DNA from: Caenorhabditis remanei
Lineage: Eukaryota; Nematoda; Chromadorea; Rhabditida; Rhabditidae
DNA length: 64,000 bases
Direction: 5' to 3'
NCBI RefSeq assembly: GCF_010183535.1
Contig: NC_071330.1
Location: 12,691,717 to 12,755,716 of the forward strand
Part shown: one piece after another, positions 51,536 through 61,871 of the stretch
How positions within the stretch are numbered: position 1 is the stretch's first letter
How the letters are laid out: each line of letters starts with the position of its first letter
The notes under the pieces: generated by a model
What the model was told of the DNA's origin: nothing
Databases searched by the model: none
The model's input: only the letters and a program-made list of their open reading frames with translations
Position numbers and translations under genes: made by a program

Positions 51536-52693
51536 CTACAAGAAAAATGACTGTTTTTATAGGAAAATAATGAAATTATCAATATAATAGTGTATAAAAG
51601 ATAAATGAGTGAATTTTTATGAGTTTTAAACTTTTTTCCGCTTAAATATATATACCTTCTCCGAGTCGAAATTCAGAAGTTTTTGCAGTCAAAAATGAAA
51701 GAAAAATTTTCCAAGAAAACACAGTAATCTTAAAGGCGCATTGCAAATTCTGGGCAGTGAGGTCTCGGAGCGATTGTGATAAAACTGTGTATTTTAAAGG
51801 TTTTTTGCAATTTTTTGCTTTAAAAAAGAAGAAATCAATTATTAAAAGTGTTTTCTTACAATAGTTAAGAAAAAATATTGAGATAAAACTACAAGAATAC
51901 CGGAAATTCGCTGAAAACAAATTTCAGACTTTAAAAAAGTACTGTATTTTTTAAAGGTGCATGACAATATTTTAAAAGCGGGTCTCGCAACGATAGCAAT
52001 TTCTATTTTTGTTTTTGCAATTTTTATTTTTATTTTTAAAGATTTTCAGCAAATTTCCAACTAAAAACGAATAAAATAGAATAAAAATAAGGTTTTTCAA
52101 TTGAAATAAGTGTTTTTATTAATATTTACTTCAAATTATCTACTATATTAGTTTTTAAACTCCAAATTTCACACAAAAACTCGAAAAAAGAAAAAAAATA
52201 TACATTTCCGAGAAAAACCGAACACCTGGACTTTCCCCTGATGGCCTAACATTCTCCATTTTCTCTTCCACGGTCACGTGTCGTGATCTACACCACACCA
52301 CATAAACAAGGAGTTTGTAGCCTCCGGTTATTGTTGACTCACACTTTCTGTCTTTTCGGCAAAAAAATGAGAAAAAATCTTTCAAAAAACGTCTATTTCT
52401 TGTTCCCGTTCTTTCTGACAAATGGGACAAGTTATCGATTTTTTGTTATTTTAGAAGATTTTTGAAAGAAATTTGATTTTTAATCAGTGAAAAAGGCGGA
52501 AAACAAAAAGAAATCTGTGATGTCTCATGTTGTTTTTCATCTTTTTTTATTGCCATTGCGAAATTTGATGACAATTCGAATTCTGGATGGTTTTTTGGTG
52601 ATTTTCAGACATTTTTTGCTTTTTTTGAATAGTTTCTTCAATTTTTCCCGTTAAATCTCGTGAAAATCACTCAAAATCACTCAATTTCCCAGC
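51536..52693. promoter_or_regulatory. Divergent intergenic region of the RINT1-like and scav-3-like genes
   Basis: 1.16 kb, AT-rich. Includes a block with short AAGGCGCATTGCAA/AAGGTGCATGACAA words (51.73 and 51.95 kb). No promoter element stands out. Both promoters must lie here. Confidence 0.45.
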
Positions 52694-55600
52694 ATGATCA
52701 TCAAAAAAGCGCCGTGTCTGTTCGGCTCGGCGATAGTCGCGGGAATACTGCTCGCCGTCACCGGAATTCTTCTTCTCATTGGGATTCCCATTGATGGAAT
52801 TGTCAATCGACAGGTTATTGCGGTGAGTTAAAACGATTAAAAAATGTGATTTCTGATGGAAAAATAAGTTTTTAGCAGTTAAAGCAACACGAAAATGCCC
52901 AAAAATATAGTTTTCGATTCTAGAAAATGTGAAAAAGGCAGAAAATAGCACTTTTCAACGAGACATTTTTCTTTAACGAGTTTTTGCAAAAAATACAGAT
53001 TTTTTCATTTTTTTTAAACTATCCACGGTCTCCCACACAACGAAAAAGAACTGCAAGAAACGTGAAGCCGATTTTTTCACGTTTTAATTCAATTCTTTCA
53101 TTTTTTGTACTGAAAATCCAGTATTTTAGATTTTCAAACGTCGCATTGAATGAAAAAAGGCCCCATCCATTAGAATTGTGGAAATTTAAATTCTCAATCT
53201 TATGAGCCAAAAAACGTGAATTTTGGTGAGAAATTGACTTTTTTAATACAGAAAAACAGATATTCAGCAAGATGAGTATGAGAAATATTTGCTGAAATGG
53301 CTGAAAATCTCATTTTTCTGAAAATCTGTTTTTCTGTATCAAAAAAATCAATTTTTGACCAAAATTCACATTCTTTGGCTCAAAAAATTTTACACAATTC
53401 TAATGGATGGGACCTTTTTTCATCGATTGCAACGCTTGAAAATCTGAAAATACTGCATTTTCAGTGCAAAAAATAAAAGAATTGAATTAAAACGGGAAAA
53501 TATCGGCTTCACAGTTCTTTTTCACAGAGTTGGAGACTGTGAATAGTTTTTTTTTAAATGAAAAAATCGGTCTTTTTTGCAAAAGTTATCGTTAAACAGT
53601 GCTATTTCTTTCCTTCTTCACTCTTTCTAGAATCGAAAAGTGTGTTTTTCTGGAAAATCATTCAAAAAATTGACATTTTCGTGATGATTTAACTGCTAAA
53701 AACTCTTTTTTCTATCAGAAATCTCATCGAAACCCCACTTACTCATCAATTTCTGAAATGTCTGTTTTCAGCAAGACTACCTCGGCTTCACACGTGACTC
53801 AAATGGTACAGAAATACCGAATCAAATGACGGCGTCATGGTTGAAACCACCGTATTCAATGAAGTTGAATATCTGGATGTTCAATGTGACAAATGTCGAC
53901 GGAATACTCAAAAGACACGAGAAACCGAATCTCAAAGAGATTGGACCATTCGTTTTTGAGTAAGAATTGAAATATTGGACATCTGGACATACAGTTGCAC
54001 AGATTTACAGATGTTTTTCGTGAGATTTTCAACTAAAAAAGCCAAAAAAGACCGGAAAACTAGGAAAAAGTTTCAATGGACATCCGGAAAACCAGAGTGA
54101 CACACAGACAGACATCTGTGCTCTTTGAAGGCAAAAACAACATAGTTGTCAAGGCCCGGCCCGGGCCGGGCTTAAGGCCCGGCCCGAAGGCCCGGGCAAA
54201 TTGGCGCGAAAGTCAAATTTTCAAATTTTTTCAAATTTTTTGAATTTTTTTGAATTTTTTTGCGAAAAAGTCACATTTTCGACTATCAGTCAGAATTAGA
54301 AGAAATTCTGAAAAATAGTCAAAAATGGTCACATTTCCGATGAAAAATTGAAAAAAATTGGAAAAAAAAAATTGGAAAAAAAAAGGTCGTTTTTTGAAGC
54401 CGGGCCTTCGGGCCGGGCCGGGCCTTGAAAATTTTCTACCGGCCCGGCCCGGCCCGGCCCGGCCCGGGCCTTCGGGCCTTGCCGGGCCGGCCCGGGCCTT
54501 GACAACTATGAAAAACAATGACTTTTTTGCCTTTTTTAAATGAAAACCTTCAAATTTTGTCATTTTTCGACTAAAAATGCAAGTTTTTTATTTGAAAATT
54601 CTAAAAATTAAATTTTTTTTTAATCGGTGTCTGAGCCTCTGAAAAACTGCATTTTTGTCCATTTTTCAAAATTTTCGCCCGTTTTTCAACATATTTCGAG
54701 CGCTGAAATTTTGAGTTTTTGACGTTTTTATTGACGATTTTCAAATTTTTTGCTTAAAAATCTTTAAAATTGGTCAAAAGTTTTGAAATCTTTCTTTCCT
54801 AACGAATCTTCCTGAATAATTACATTTTTCAGTGAAAAACCTGAAAAAAACAAAACTTTCTGAACAAGCAGACCCAAATAAGACTGAAAACTAGATAAAA
54901 TTCGTTTTTTCGAAACAAAAATTGTGTAAAATTGTCAAAAATCCGGGAAAAACGACGAAAATTCAGGTTTTCGGAATGGCTCGGACGTTGATTTTTTCCT
55001 ATTTTCCATAGTTGTCAAGGCCCGGGCAAATTGGCGCGAAAGTGAAATTTTCAAATTTTTTCAAATTTTTTCGAATTTTTTGAATTTTTTTGCGAAAAAG
55101 TCAAATTTTCGACTATCAGTCAGAATTAGAAGAAAATCTGAAAAACAGTCAAAAATGGTCACATTTTCGATGAAAAATTGAAAAAATTTCGAGAAAAAAA
55201 TTAGGAAAAAAAGGGTCATTTTTTGAAGCCGGGCCGGCCCGGGCCTTGACAACTATGCTATTTTCCATTTATTTCTCATTAAAAGCTTTAAAAAATTAGA
55301 AAATTTTTCATATTTTGGATTGGAGGAGGTCGAAATTTGCAGTTTCATTAAAATTTTAAAAATTCAGGTTTTTCTGTCCATCTGTCCATCTGTATATCCC
55401 GAGATCTCCTTGTTTCCCACCAAAAATCCCTTCATTTTTCCAGTGAAATCCAAGAAAAAGTCTACCATCGTTGGGATGAAAATGACACTCGAATCTTCTA
55501 TAAAAACAAGAAATTATACTTTTTCAATACGAATTTATCGTGTTCCGAGTGTCAGTTGTCACAGAAAATCACCATTCCGAATATCGTTTTCCAAAAATTG

Positions 55601-58600
55601 GTCGACGCCGCCGACGTGACAATTTGGGGAGTTCGCATCAAATTTGCCATTGAATCAGTGCTGAAAATGGTGTCGGAGGCACCGTTTATTACGGTAGGGA
55701 GGACATCCGGACACACAGACAGACACTTTTTTCAGGTGAAAATCAGTGATGCTTTGTTCGATGGATACGAGGATCCGATCGTCGATTTGGTGTGCAAAAA
55801 TAAGATTTTGAGTTTCCTTTGCGAGACGAATAGTCTTCAGAGGAGAATCGGATTCTTCTATGGGGTACGGTATGCGCCTTGGGGTACTGTCAAGGCTGTC
55901 GCACGGCCGGCCGCGGCCCTCGGCCTTTAGGGCCGTCGAGGCCGCGGATTAACCAAATGGGCTGAATTTTTGTACATCGACTAATCTTTTGGTACTCTAC
56001 AAGGCCGCCTGAAGAAGCGAAAATTTTCCATGGCTGGGAACTGAGATATAGAATCGGCCCACGGCCTTTTTGACAGCCTTGGGTACTGTAGCTTTTTTGG
56101 GGTTTTAGGTCACCTTTTTTTTCACATTTTGGAAGAAAATCGTAATTTTATGGCCTGAAACTTGTAAACTTGAAATTTTTTTGTAAAATGTAAATTTTCA
56201 GACTCAGCACGTCGAGAGCTTTCAGAAAAGTATAATCATGCCCCTATTCGGTGAAAGTTGGGTCCCACCACGAAACTACAGTATGCGCCTTCAAAATCGA
56301 TTACTGTAGTTTTCGTGGTGGGACCCAACTGGAAGCAACCATAGACATGATTATACTTTTCTCAAAGCTCTAATTCTCCTAATTCCAAATATCTATGTCT
56401 CTTGCCAATTGGAACTAATGCGACCGGGTTACGGTAGTTTTAGTTGGGGAGGCTAGAGGCAGAGAAACCAGGCACAGTGATTTTTTAAAATCATTTTTTC
56501 AGACAAATTTCGAAAATTGTGCTTATTTTGAGCCAAAAATCATTAAAAATTATTGGAAAATAACAAAGTTACAGAGTTTCGAAACATTTCGAAAATTCGA
56601 AAAATCACAAAAACTACCGAAACCCGGTCAGTTTCGTTTCAAACTCAATAAAACTGAGATATTCGAATTTAGCTCGTCAAGATGCTTCGAATGAGTATAA
56701 TCATGCCCCGATTCTGTGAAAATTGGGTCCCACCACGAAACTACGGTATGAAATAGGTTACTGTAGTTTTCGTGGTGGGACCCAACTTGCACCAAATCGC
56801 GGCATGATTATACTTTTCTGAAAGCTCTCCTCACGCTGAATTCAACTAACCCTAATTGGATTACTGTAGTTTTCGAGACTGCCGAGTTTTGAGTATTTCT
56901 AGGCCACCAATCCTCTTATTTTCAGCAAAATGGCACCACCGACGGCACCTATGAAGTGGATACGGGCGTCCCATCTCCATATAAGATCGGTCACCTCTAC
57001 ACGTGGAACAACATGACAGTAATGCCCGAAGGAACATGGGATACTGTATACGCTCGAATGGTGAATGGAACCGATGGACAACTATTCAGTCCGATGTTGA
57101 AAAGAGAACAACGGCTGACTCTTTTCGTTCCACAAATCTGTCGATCCGTTCAAATGGAATACTCACGGGATGTGTCTGTTCAGGGAATTCTGTCGTGGAG
57201 ATATGTGCCACCGAAGGATTTATATGATCCGAAGAGACCAGAGAATCAAGGATTCTGTAATAAGGCCGGAGTTCCCAGATATTTTGAGAACACTACGGTA
57301 CAGATTGGTAAGGAAATATGGTCTGAAAATGGCCTAAAAATGATCAAAAATGGCCTGAATGGCGTTAAATCTGGACCGAATTGGTGCAAAAATGACGAGA
57401 CATGGCCTAGAAAACCTGCTTTAATGGCCTAGAATCCCAAAACGAGGCCACCAAACCGCCCTTATTAGAAAGGACTCTTCAATAGCTTTCAGAAAAGTGT
57501 AATCATGCCTATATTCGGAGCAAATTGGGTCCCACCACGAAACTACGGTATGTGTATTTAATTTTAGGGGTTACTGTAGTTCTCGTGGTGAGACCCAACT
57601 TGAATCGAATATAGGCATGATTATACTCATTCGAAGCGTCTTCACAAGCTGAATTCGAATATATAAGTTTGATTGAGTTTGAAACAAAACTGACCGGGTT
57701 ACGGTAGTTTTGTGATTTTTCGAAATGTTTCGAAACTCTTTAACTTTCTGATCTTCCAACAATTTTTTATGATTTTGGCTGAAATGTGCAGAAGTTTTAA
57801 AATTTGTCTGGAAAATATAGTTTATCCAAAATATCACTGATCTAGAAACGCAGAGTGTCTGGTTTCTCTGGACACTAGTCTCCCCAACTAAAACTACTAC
57901 CGTAACCCGGTCTGATTTGTTCCAGTTGGCAAGAGACTTGGAAATTTGGAATCAGGAGAATTAAAGCTTTCAGAAAAGTACAATCATGCCTATGTTTGCT
58001 TTCAAGTTGGGTCCCACCACGAAAACTACAGTAACCCAAGTTTGCCCTTTTCGTGGTGGGACCCAACTTCATCCAATCTGGGGCATGATTATACTTTTCT
58101 GAAAGCTCTCGACGTGCTGAGTCTGAAAATTTACATTTCTTCAAGTTCCAAATAAAATTTTCCAGAAAACTGTCTCCCCGCCGGTCTCATCGACCTATCC
58201 CGTTGTCAATCCGGTAATCCACGTGTCTATTTATCGAATCCCCATTTCTATAATTCTCCAATGGAAGTATGGCATGCTGTCAGTGGTCTCTCCGTCCCCT
58301 CACCGACCAATGACTTGACTTTTGTCGATTTGGAGCCAACAGCCGGAGTGCCGACCCAAGCGAAAAGAATTATGCAGATTAATGTGGGAATGGTCAAGGG
58401 AGACTTGAGGTGAGTACACAAATGCTTAAAATCAGAATTTCAGTACTGAAAAATTCAAAAAAATTTCTAAAATTTTCCGTTTTTTTTTTTCGAAAGAATT
58501 CTAATTTCCCATTCACTGACAAAAATTTGAGAAAAATCGGCGGAAATCCGTTTAAGATGTACTAAAATTGTAATTTTTGCTTGAAAATAGGCTGAAAATC

Positions 58601-61285
58601 TTTACTATTAACAAACACCAGATTCTGTATGTTTGTGTGTCTGTCGCCGAGCCTACCGCCTTTCCTACTGAACCGATTTTCTTCGAAGTTGGACCAAAAG
58701 ATCAGAAATTTCCCCCGCATGATGCCCGTCTTTTTCTTTTTTCAAAATTCTCAAAATGACGCCTTCTGAGCCAAAAACACTGATAAAGCATAGGGGAATG
58801 AAAAACGGAAACAGTGGCGTGAAACTGTCGGCTAAAACGTCGTCATTTCTTTCCATTCTACAGTTTGCATTTTCCGTGTGCCGCGTGGTGATGGTCGGCG
58901 TGTCGCCGCGTCCGATCTGGCAAGTTATGCGTCGTTGACTACAGTTAGTTTTTAGTTCGATCCCGTGGAGACGAAAAGTTCTTTGTTCTTTTTTTTTGTT
59001 GATAGTTAGGAAAAGTAGAGGTTCCGGAATGTGTCGTTTGTTTCCAGCGAGATATACGTCGCGAACAAATGCGGAACCTTTCCATCGAATTCAGAAAAAA
59101 TTGAGTTCTAAAAAACGTTCGCTTGCTTCCAAGTTGATCGGTATCACAAATAGATATGGGCAGTTTTCAGGATACATGTGATGGATCCATATGGGTCCAC
59201 ATTAAAAAAATTATTGATAGCTATTTTGGCCAGCATTTCCCTTCTTCTTCACTGTTTTCGCTCCGCCCATTTTTTTTAAATATAACGAGCGGAAGTTGCG
59301 TGAAATCCTGACATGGGCCACATAAAACCCGTTCTTTCCGACCGCTGATTACTATCATTTTCCTTTTTCCTTAATGACGTCACTTTCTCTAACTGCTACT
59401 ATTCCCGCCGAAAATTCGCTAGATACTCATGGTGCTGCTTCTCCTGTTCCCGGTGATACCAGCTCCACGTTGCACGCTGTTCCACGGCTTCGTGATCGTC
59501 CCACTTTTGGATCGAATGGTTTAAATCTGATGAGTACAGAATAAGAAATAGATAAAGGTGCGTTCCATCGATCAAAATCAGATGGGAGAGTGGAGCTCGG
59601 AGAAATTGATGGGGTAGAGAACACGACACAGAGATCGACAAGAAAAGGACATCCGGTGAAGCTATCCGGACTCGATATTGTCAGAATTCCATAGCAAATG
59701 TTGTTGGCCTGTCGCCAGAAAGAGACGAGATGAATATAGGTACGGAAACGGATATATAGCTCGGATTCAGATGTGAGCGTAGAACTTAACAGAATTGATG
59801 GGATCGAGGGGACTCAGCTGATGACACAAGAGCCGGTAAAAAACATCGACAAAAAGGAGACGTCGGGCACTGCTTTCAGGCACCCAAGATTGTCAGGATC
59901 CTTACTATCTTTGAGTTTGAAATTTATGTCATCAGTCCGACGATTTCTACAATCTGACACTGATCAGTCGACAGTCAAACGGTAACAGAACCAGTTCCGA
60001 ACGAAATTGAACTCAACAGGAAAAATGAGCCCGATTATCAAACGAGATCTAGACGGGCTTCAAAGATTTCCCAGGCTGCTATCAGAAGACCCCGAAGATG
60101 TGACGGCGGGAAGAACGAGAGCCAATACTACTAGAACATCTGTAACTCAAGTGAAAGAGACGGTCAGACCACATCGAGTTCGGATGTCGCCACGTCAACG
60201 AAATGTTTTTCGAGTAGGTGTTACTGATGCACAACCAGATCCTCACTACATGAGAACGATTTATCCATACTGCGAGGCGCTATATTTCAAGGCTAAATTC
60301 GACGTTCAAATGGTGAAGGTGAATGCGTTTAGGAATCCGATCTGGCAAGTTAGGCAGCGTTGACTGTAGTACTTTGGATTTGTCCCGGAGACGTGGAAGA
60401 TTTTTTCTTTTCGCCTGATTTAGAGAAAATAGAGGAGTAAGGGAACGAAATCGTATCAGAAAAGTAGAGATCTAACAATTGTGCTTTTCCGGAACGGCCT
60501 GCTCACAGCTAAAAGACTACTAACAAGCTAAGAAAAGTATTACGATCCAGAAGTTGGAGAGAATTGTGAGACCTCGACAGTCTCAACCGTTCGGGAAGCG
60601 CTGGAGGCGCTGTAACAACCGGAAGGGTGGTGTAGAAAAGGAGGTTTAGTCGCCGTTAGGCGACGTGAACCGACTGGTGACTGAACATCAGCAATTTTGG
60701 ATGTAAAATCCGTTTTTACAAAAAAATCTGTTTTTCGAGGTTTTTACTAAAAGATCTCCATTTTTCGAGTTTATTACAGAAAAAAATTTTAGAGGTTTTT
60801 ACAGTGAAAATCCCGATTTTTCGGAATTTTTCCAGCAAAAATCCCGATTTTTGGAGGTTTTTTTTTGTAAAAATCGCGATTTTTCGAGATTTTTCACAGT
60901 GAAAACCACGAATTTTCGGGGATTTTACATTAAAATCTATTTCCAGCGTAACTGAAAACACGACAAACGTTATCGTCCCTGTACTTTGGATGAACGAAAC
61001 CGCCGATTTCGACGAGGGAACTCGCGAACAGCTCTCCGCAATTTTCAACGCAAAACACTATTCATTCATCGCCGGAGTCATCAGTTTATCACTTGGACTC
61101 ATCTGTTGGCTTGCCGTTTTTGTTGTTATCATCATTTTCTCGGTATTTTTATCGATTTCATATTTTTTAATCGAAAAAATTGGATTTTTCAGCGCCAAGC
61201 CGACGAGGAAGACTACAGTCGTCTTGTGCTTGATGAAGACGAAATCGAACCCGTAGAACCTCAAGAAAATGTGGTTTTGGCTTAA
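52694..61285 (+). CDS. scav-3: CD36/LIMP-2-family scavenger receptor (scav-3-like)
   Basis: Eight exons in phase: 52694-52822, 53772-53959, 55444-55693, 55736-55864, 56926-57307, 58166-58409, 60947-61142 and 61193-61285; 536 aa. Topology is that of CD36 proteins: a short N-terminal tail, TM1 (about residues 8-33, GSAIVAGILLAVTGILLLIG), a large glycosylated Cys-containing luminal loop with IGPFVFE, VYHRWDEND, LFDGYEDP, the GFC and CLPAG cysteines and RIMQINVG, then TM2 (about 478-506) and a 30-residue acidic tail with YSRL, a possible Tyr-based sorting signal. Family members bind lipids or lysosomal enzymes. Synteny with the anillin-like gene supports scav-3, from memory Y49E10.20 in C. elegans, a lysosomal LIMP-2 homologue. 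Introns are long and hold an extended hairpin, three hAT MITEs, four palindromes and nested frames. Confidence 0.88.
52838..53735. repeat. Large inverted repeat filling scav-3-like intron 1
   Basis: Nearly all of the 949-bp intron folds on itself. Left-arm words in order (GATTTCTGATGGAAAAATAA, TTTTAGCAGTTAA, GATTCTAGAAA, CCATCCATTAGAATTGTG, AATACAGAAAAACAG) return inverted in reverse order to 53.73 kb. The centre is near 53.28 kb. The inner part matches the repeat at 820-1210. The pre-mRNA should form an imperfect duplex of more than 400 bp. Confidence 0.85.
54141..54510. mobile_element. GC-rich hAT-type MITE (GGCCCG family), copy 5
   Basis: Ends CATAGTTGTCAAGGCCCGG / CCGGGCCTTGACAACTATG, with the exact 8-bp duplication AAAAACAA (54133-54140 and 54511-54518). 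In scav-3-like intron 2. Confidence 0.93.
55007..55257. mobile_element. GC-rich hAT-type MITE (GGCCCG family), copy 6
   Basis: Ends identical to copy 5, internally shortened, with the exact 8-bp duplication CTATTTTC (54999-55006 and 55258-55265). In scav-3-like intron 2, about 500 bp from copy 5. The shared interior (GACTATCAGTCAGAATTAG) suggests a recent common source. Confidence 0.93.
55891..56081. mobile_element. GC-rich hAT-type MITE (CAAGGCTGTC ends), copy 7
   Basis: Ends CAAGGCTGTC / GACAGCCTTG, arms with CACGGCCGGCCGCGGCC, exact 8-bp duplication GGTACTGT (55883-55890 and 56082-56089). In scav-3-like intron 4, 26 bp past the donor. Confidence 0.92.
56201..56386. repeat. AATCATGCCC palindrome, copy 14
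   Basis: Full copy in scav-3-like intron 4. Confidence 0.85.
56664..56843. repeat. AATCATGCCC palindrome, copy 15
   Basis: Full copy in scav-3-like intron 4, with a changed left arm (GATGCTTCGAATGAGTATAA). Confidence 0.85.
57475..57657. repeat. AATCATGCCC palindrome, copy 16
   Basis: Full copy in scav-3-like intron 5. The block at about 57660-57900 (GGAAAATA/CCGTAACCCGGT words) is an inverted relative of 56405-56660, so copies 14-17 lie in a larger inverted duplication. Confidence 0.85.
57961..58125. repeat. AATCATGCCC palindrome, copy 17
   Basis: Full copy ending about 40 bases before scav-3-like exon 6. Confidence 0.85.
58756..58938 (+). pseudogene. Short frame related to the nested frame at 60.0-60.4 kb
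   Basis: Ends with PIWQV-R-R and the flanking sequence GATCTGGCAAGTTATGCGTC, close to GATCTGGCAAGTTAGGCAGC at about 60340. The upstream parts differ. It lies in scav-3-like intron 6. Probably a decayed copy. Confidence 0.4.
59820..60363 (+). pseudogene. Nested basic-protein frame in scav-3-like intron 6, broken by one stop
   Basis: A frame from the ATG at about 59821 (MTQEPVKNIDKK) runs to a TAA at 59983-59985; the same register reopens at once and continues from an ATG at 60025 (MSPIIKRDLDGLQRFP) to 60363, ending NPIWQVRQR. A single stop thus separates two parts of one long frame. The product is Arg/Thr-rich and soluble. Family not recognised. It may be a nested gene starting at 60025 (112 aa), or a pseudogene of which a second copy is at 58.75-58.94 kb. 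Confidence 0.4.
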
Positions 61286-61871
61286 TAATTACTAACTTTT
61301 ATTCGTTTCATGTGATATTTTTTGATAATTTGTGGAAAGGATTAATTGAAACAGGTTGCATATGGTGCTTTGAATACTTATTGGCACTTGTTTTGTATAT
61401 AAATGATTGAATTGTGTTTATTTTGACCTTGAAACCGGTTTTCCCGATCGAAATTGAGATAAAGCGAGAGAAAATCGAGAAAATTCAAATGCCACCCAGC
61501 GAGAGAGTACACAAAACGAGGAAACGCAGGGTGCGCGGGATTAAAGGCGCATGGGATTTCTCGATTGGGTCCCGCCACGATCGGACCACATGTTGCCGCC
61601 AAACAACGAATTTCAAATTTTGGAAACTGTTTTTCGGCATTTTCAGCGATTTCTTGACGATTTTCAGCGTGAACTTTGCGATTTTCTTTATTTTTTCTTC
61701 TAGAATCCACGACATAAACGATTTTCGAGTCATTTTACGTCATTTTACCCTTGAATTTCATCGAAAACGACAAAATTTCGTCCTTTTACGAATTTATCGA
61801 AATTGTTCGCAAGTTTACATCTTCCCATAGGTAATATATAAAATTAATTGCAGAATTACACTGTACATACG
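61286..61871. other. Spacer between the scav-3-like and ani-1-like genes
   Basis: About 590 bp. A frame on each strand (61414-61830, 61378-61733) is AT-rich low-complexity translation without splice context. AATTAATTGCAG at about 61842-61853 is a trans-splice acceptor candidate for the next gene. Confidence 0.5.

Noticed and set aside
54231..54563. Gly/Arg/Pro-rich frames near 54.4 kb
   Set aside because: Translations of the GGCCCG arms of a MITE.
59399..59641. Minus-strand 80-codon frame in scav-3-like intron 6
   Set aside because: No splice signals, overlapping second frame, no recognisable motif.
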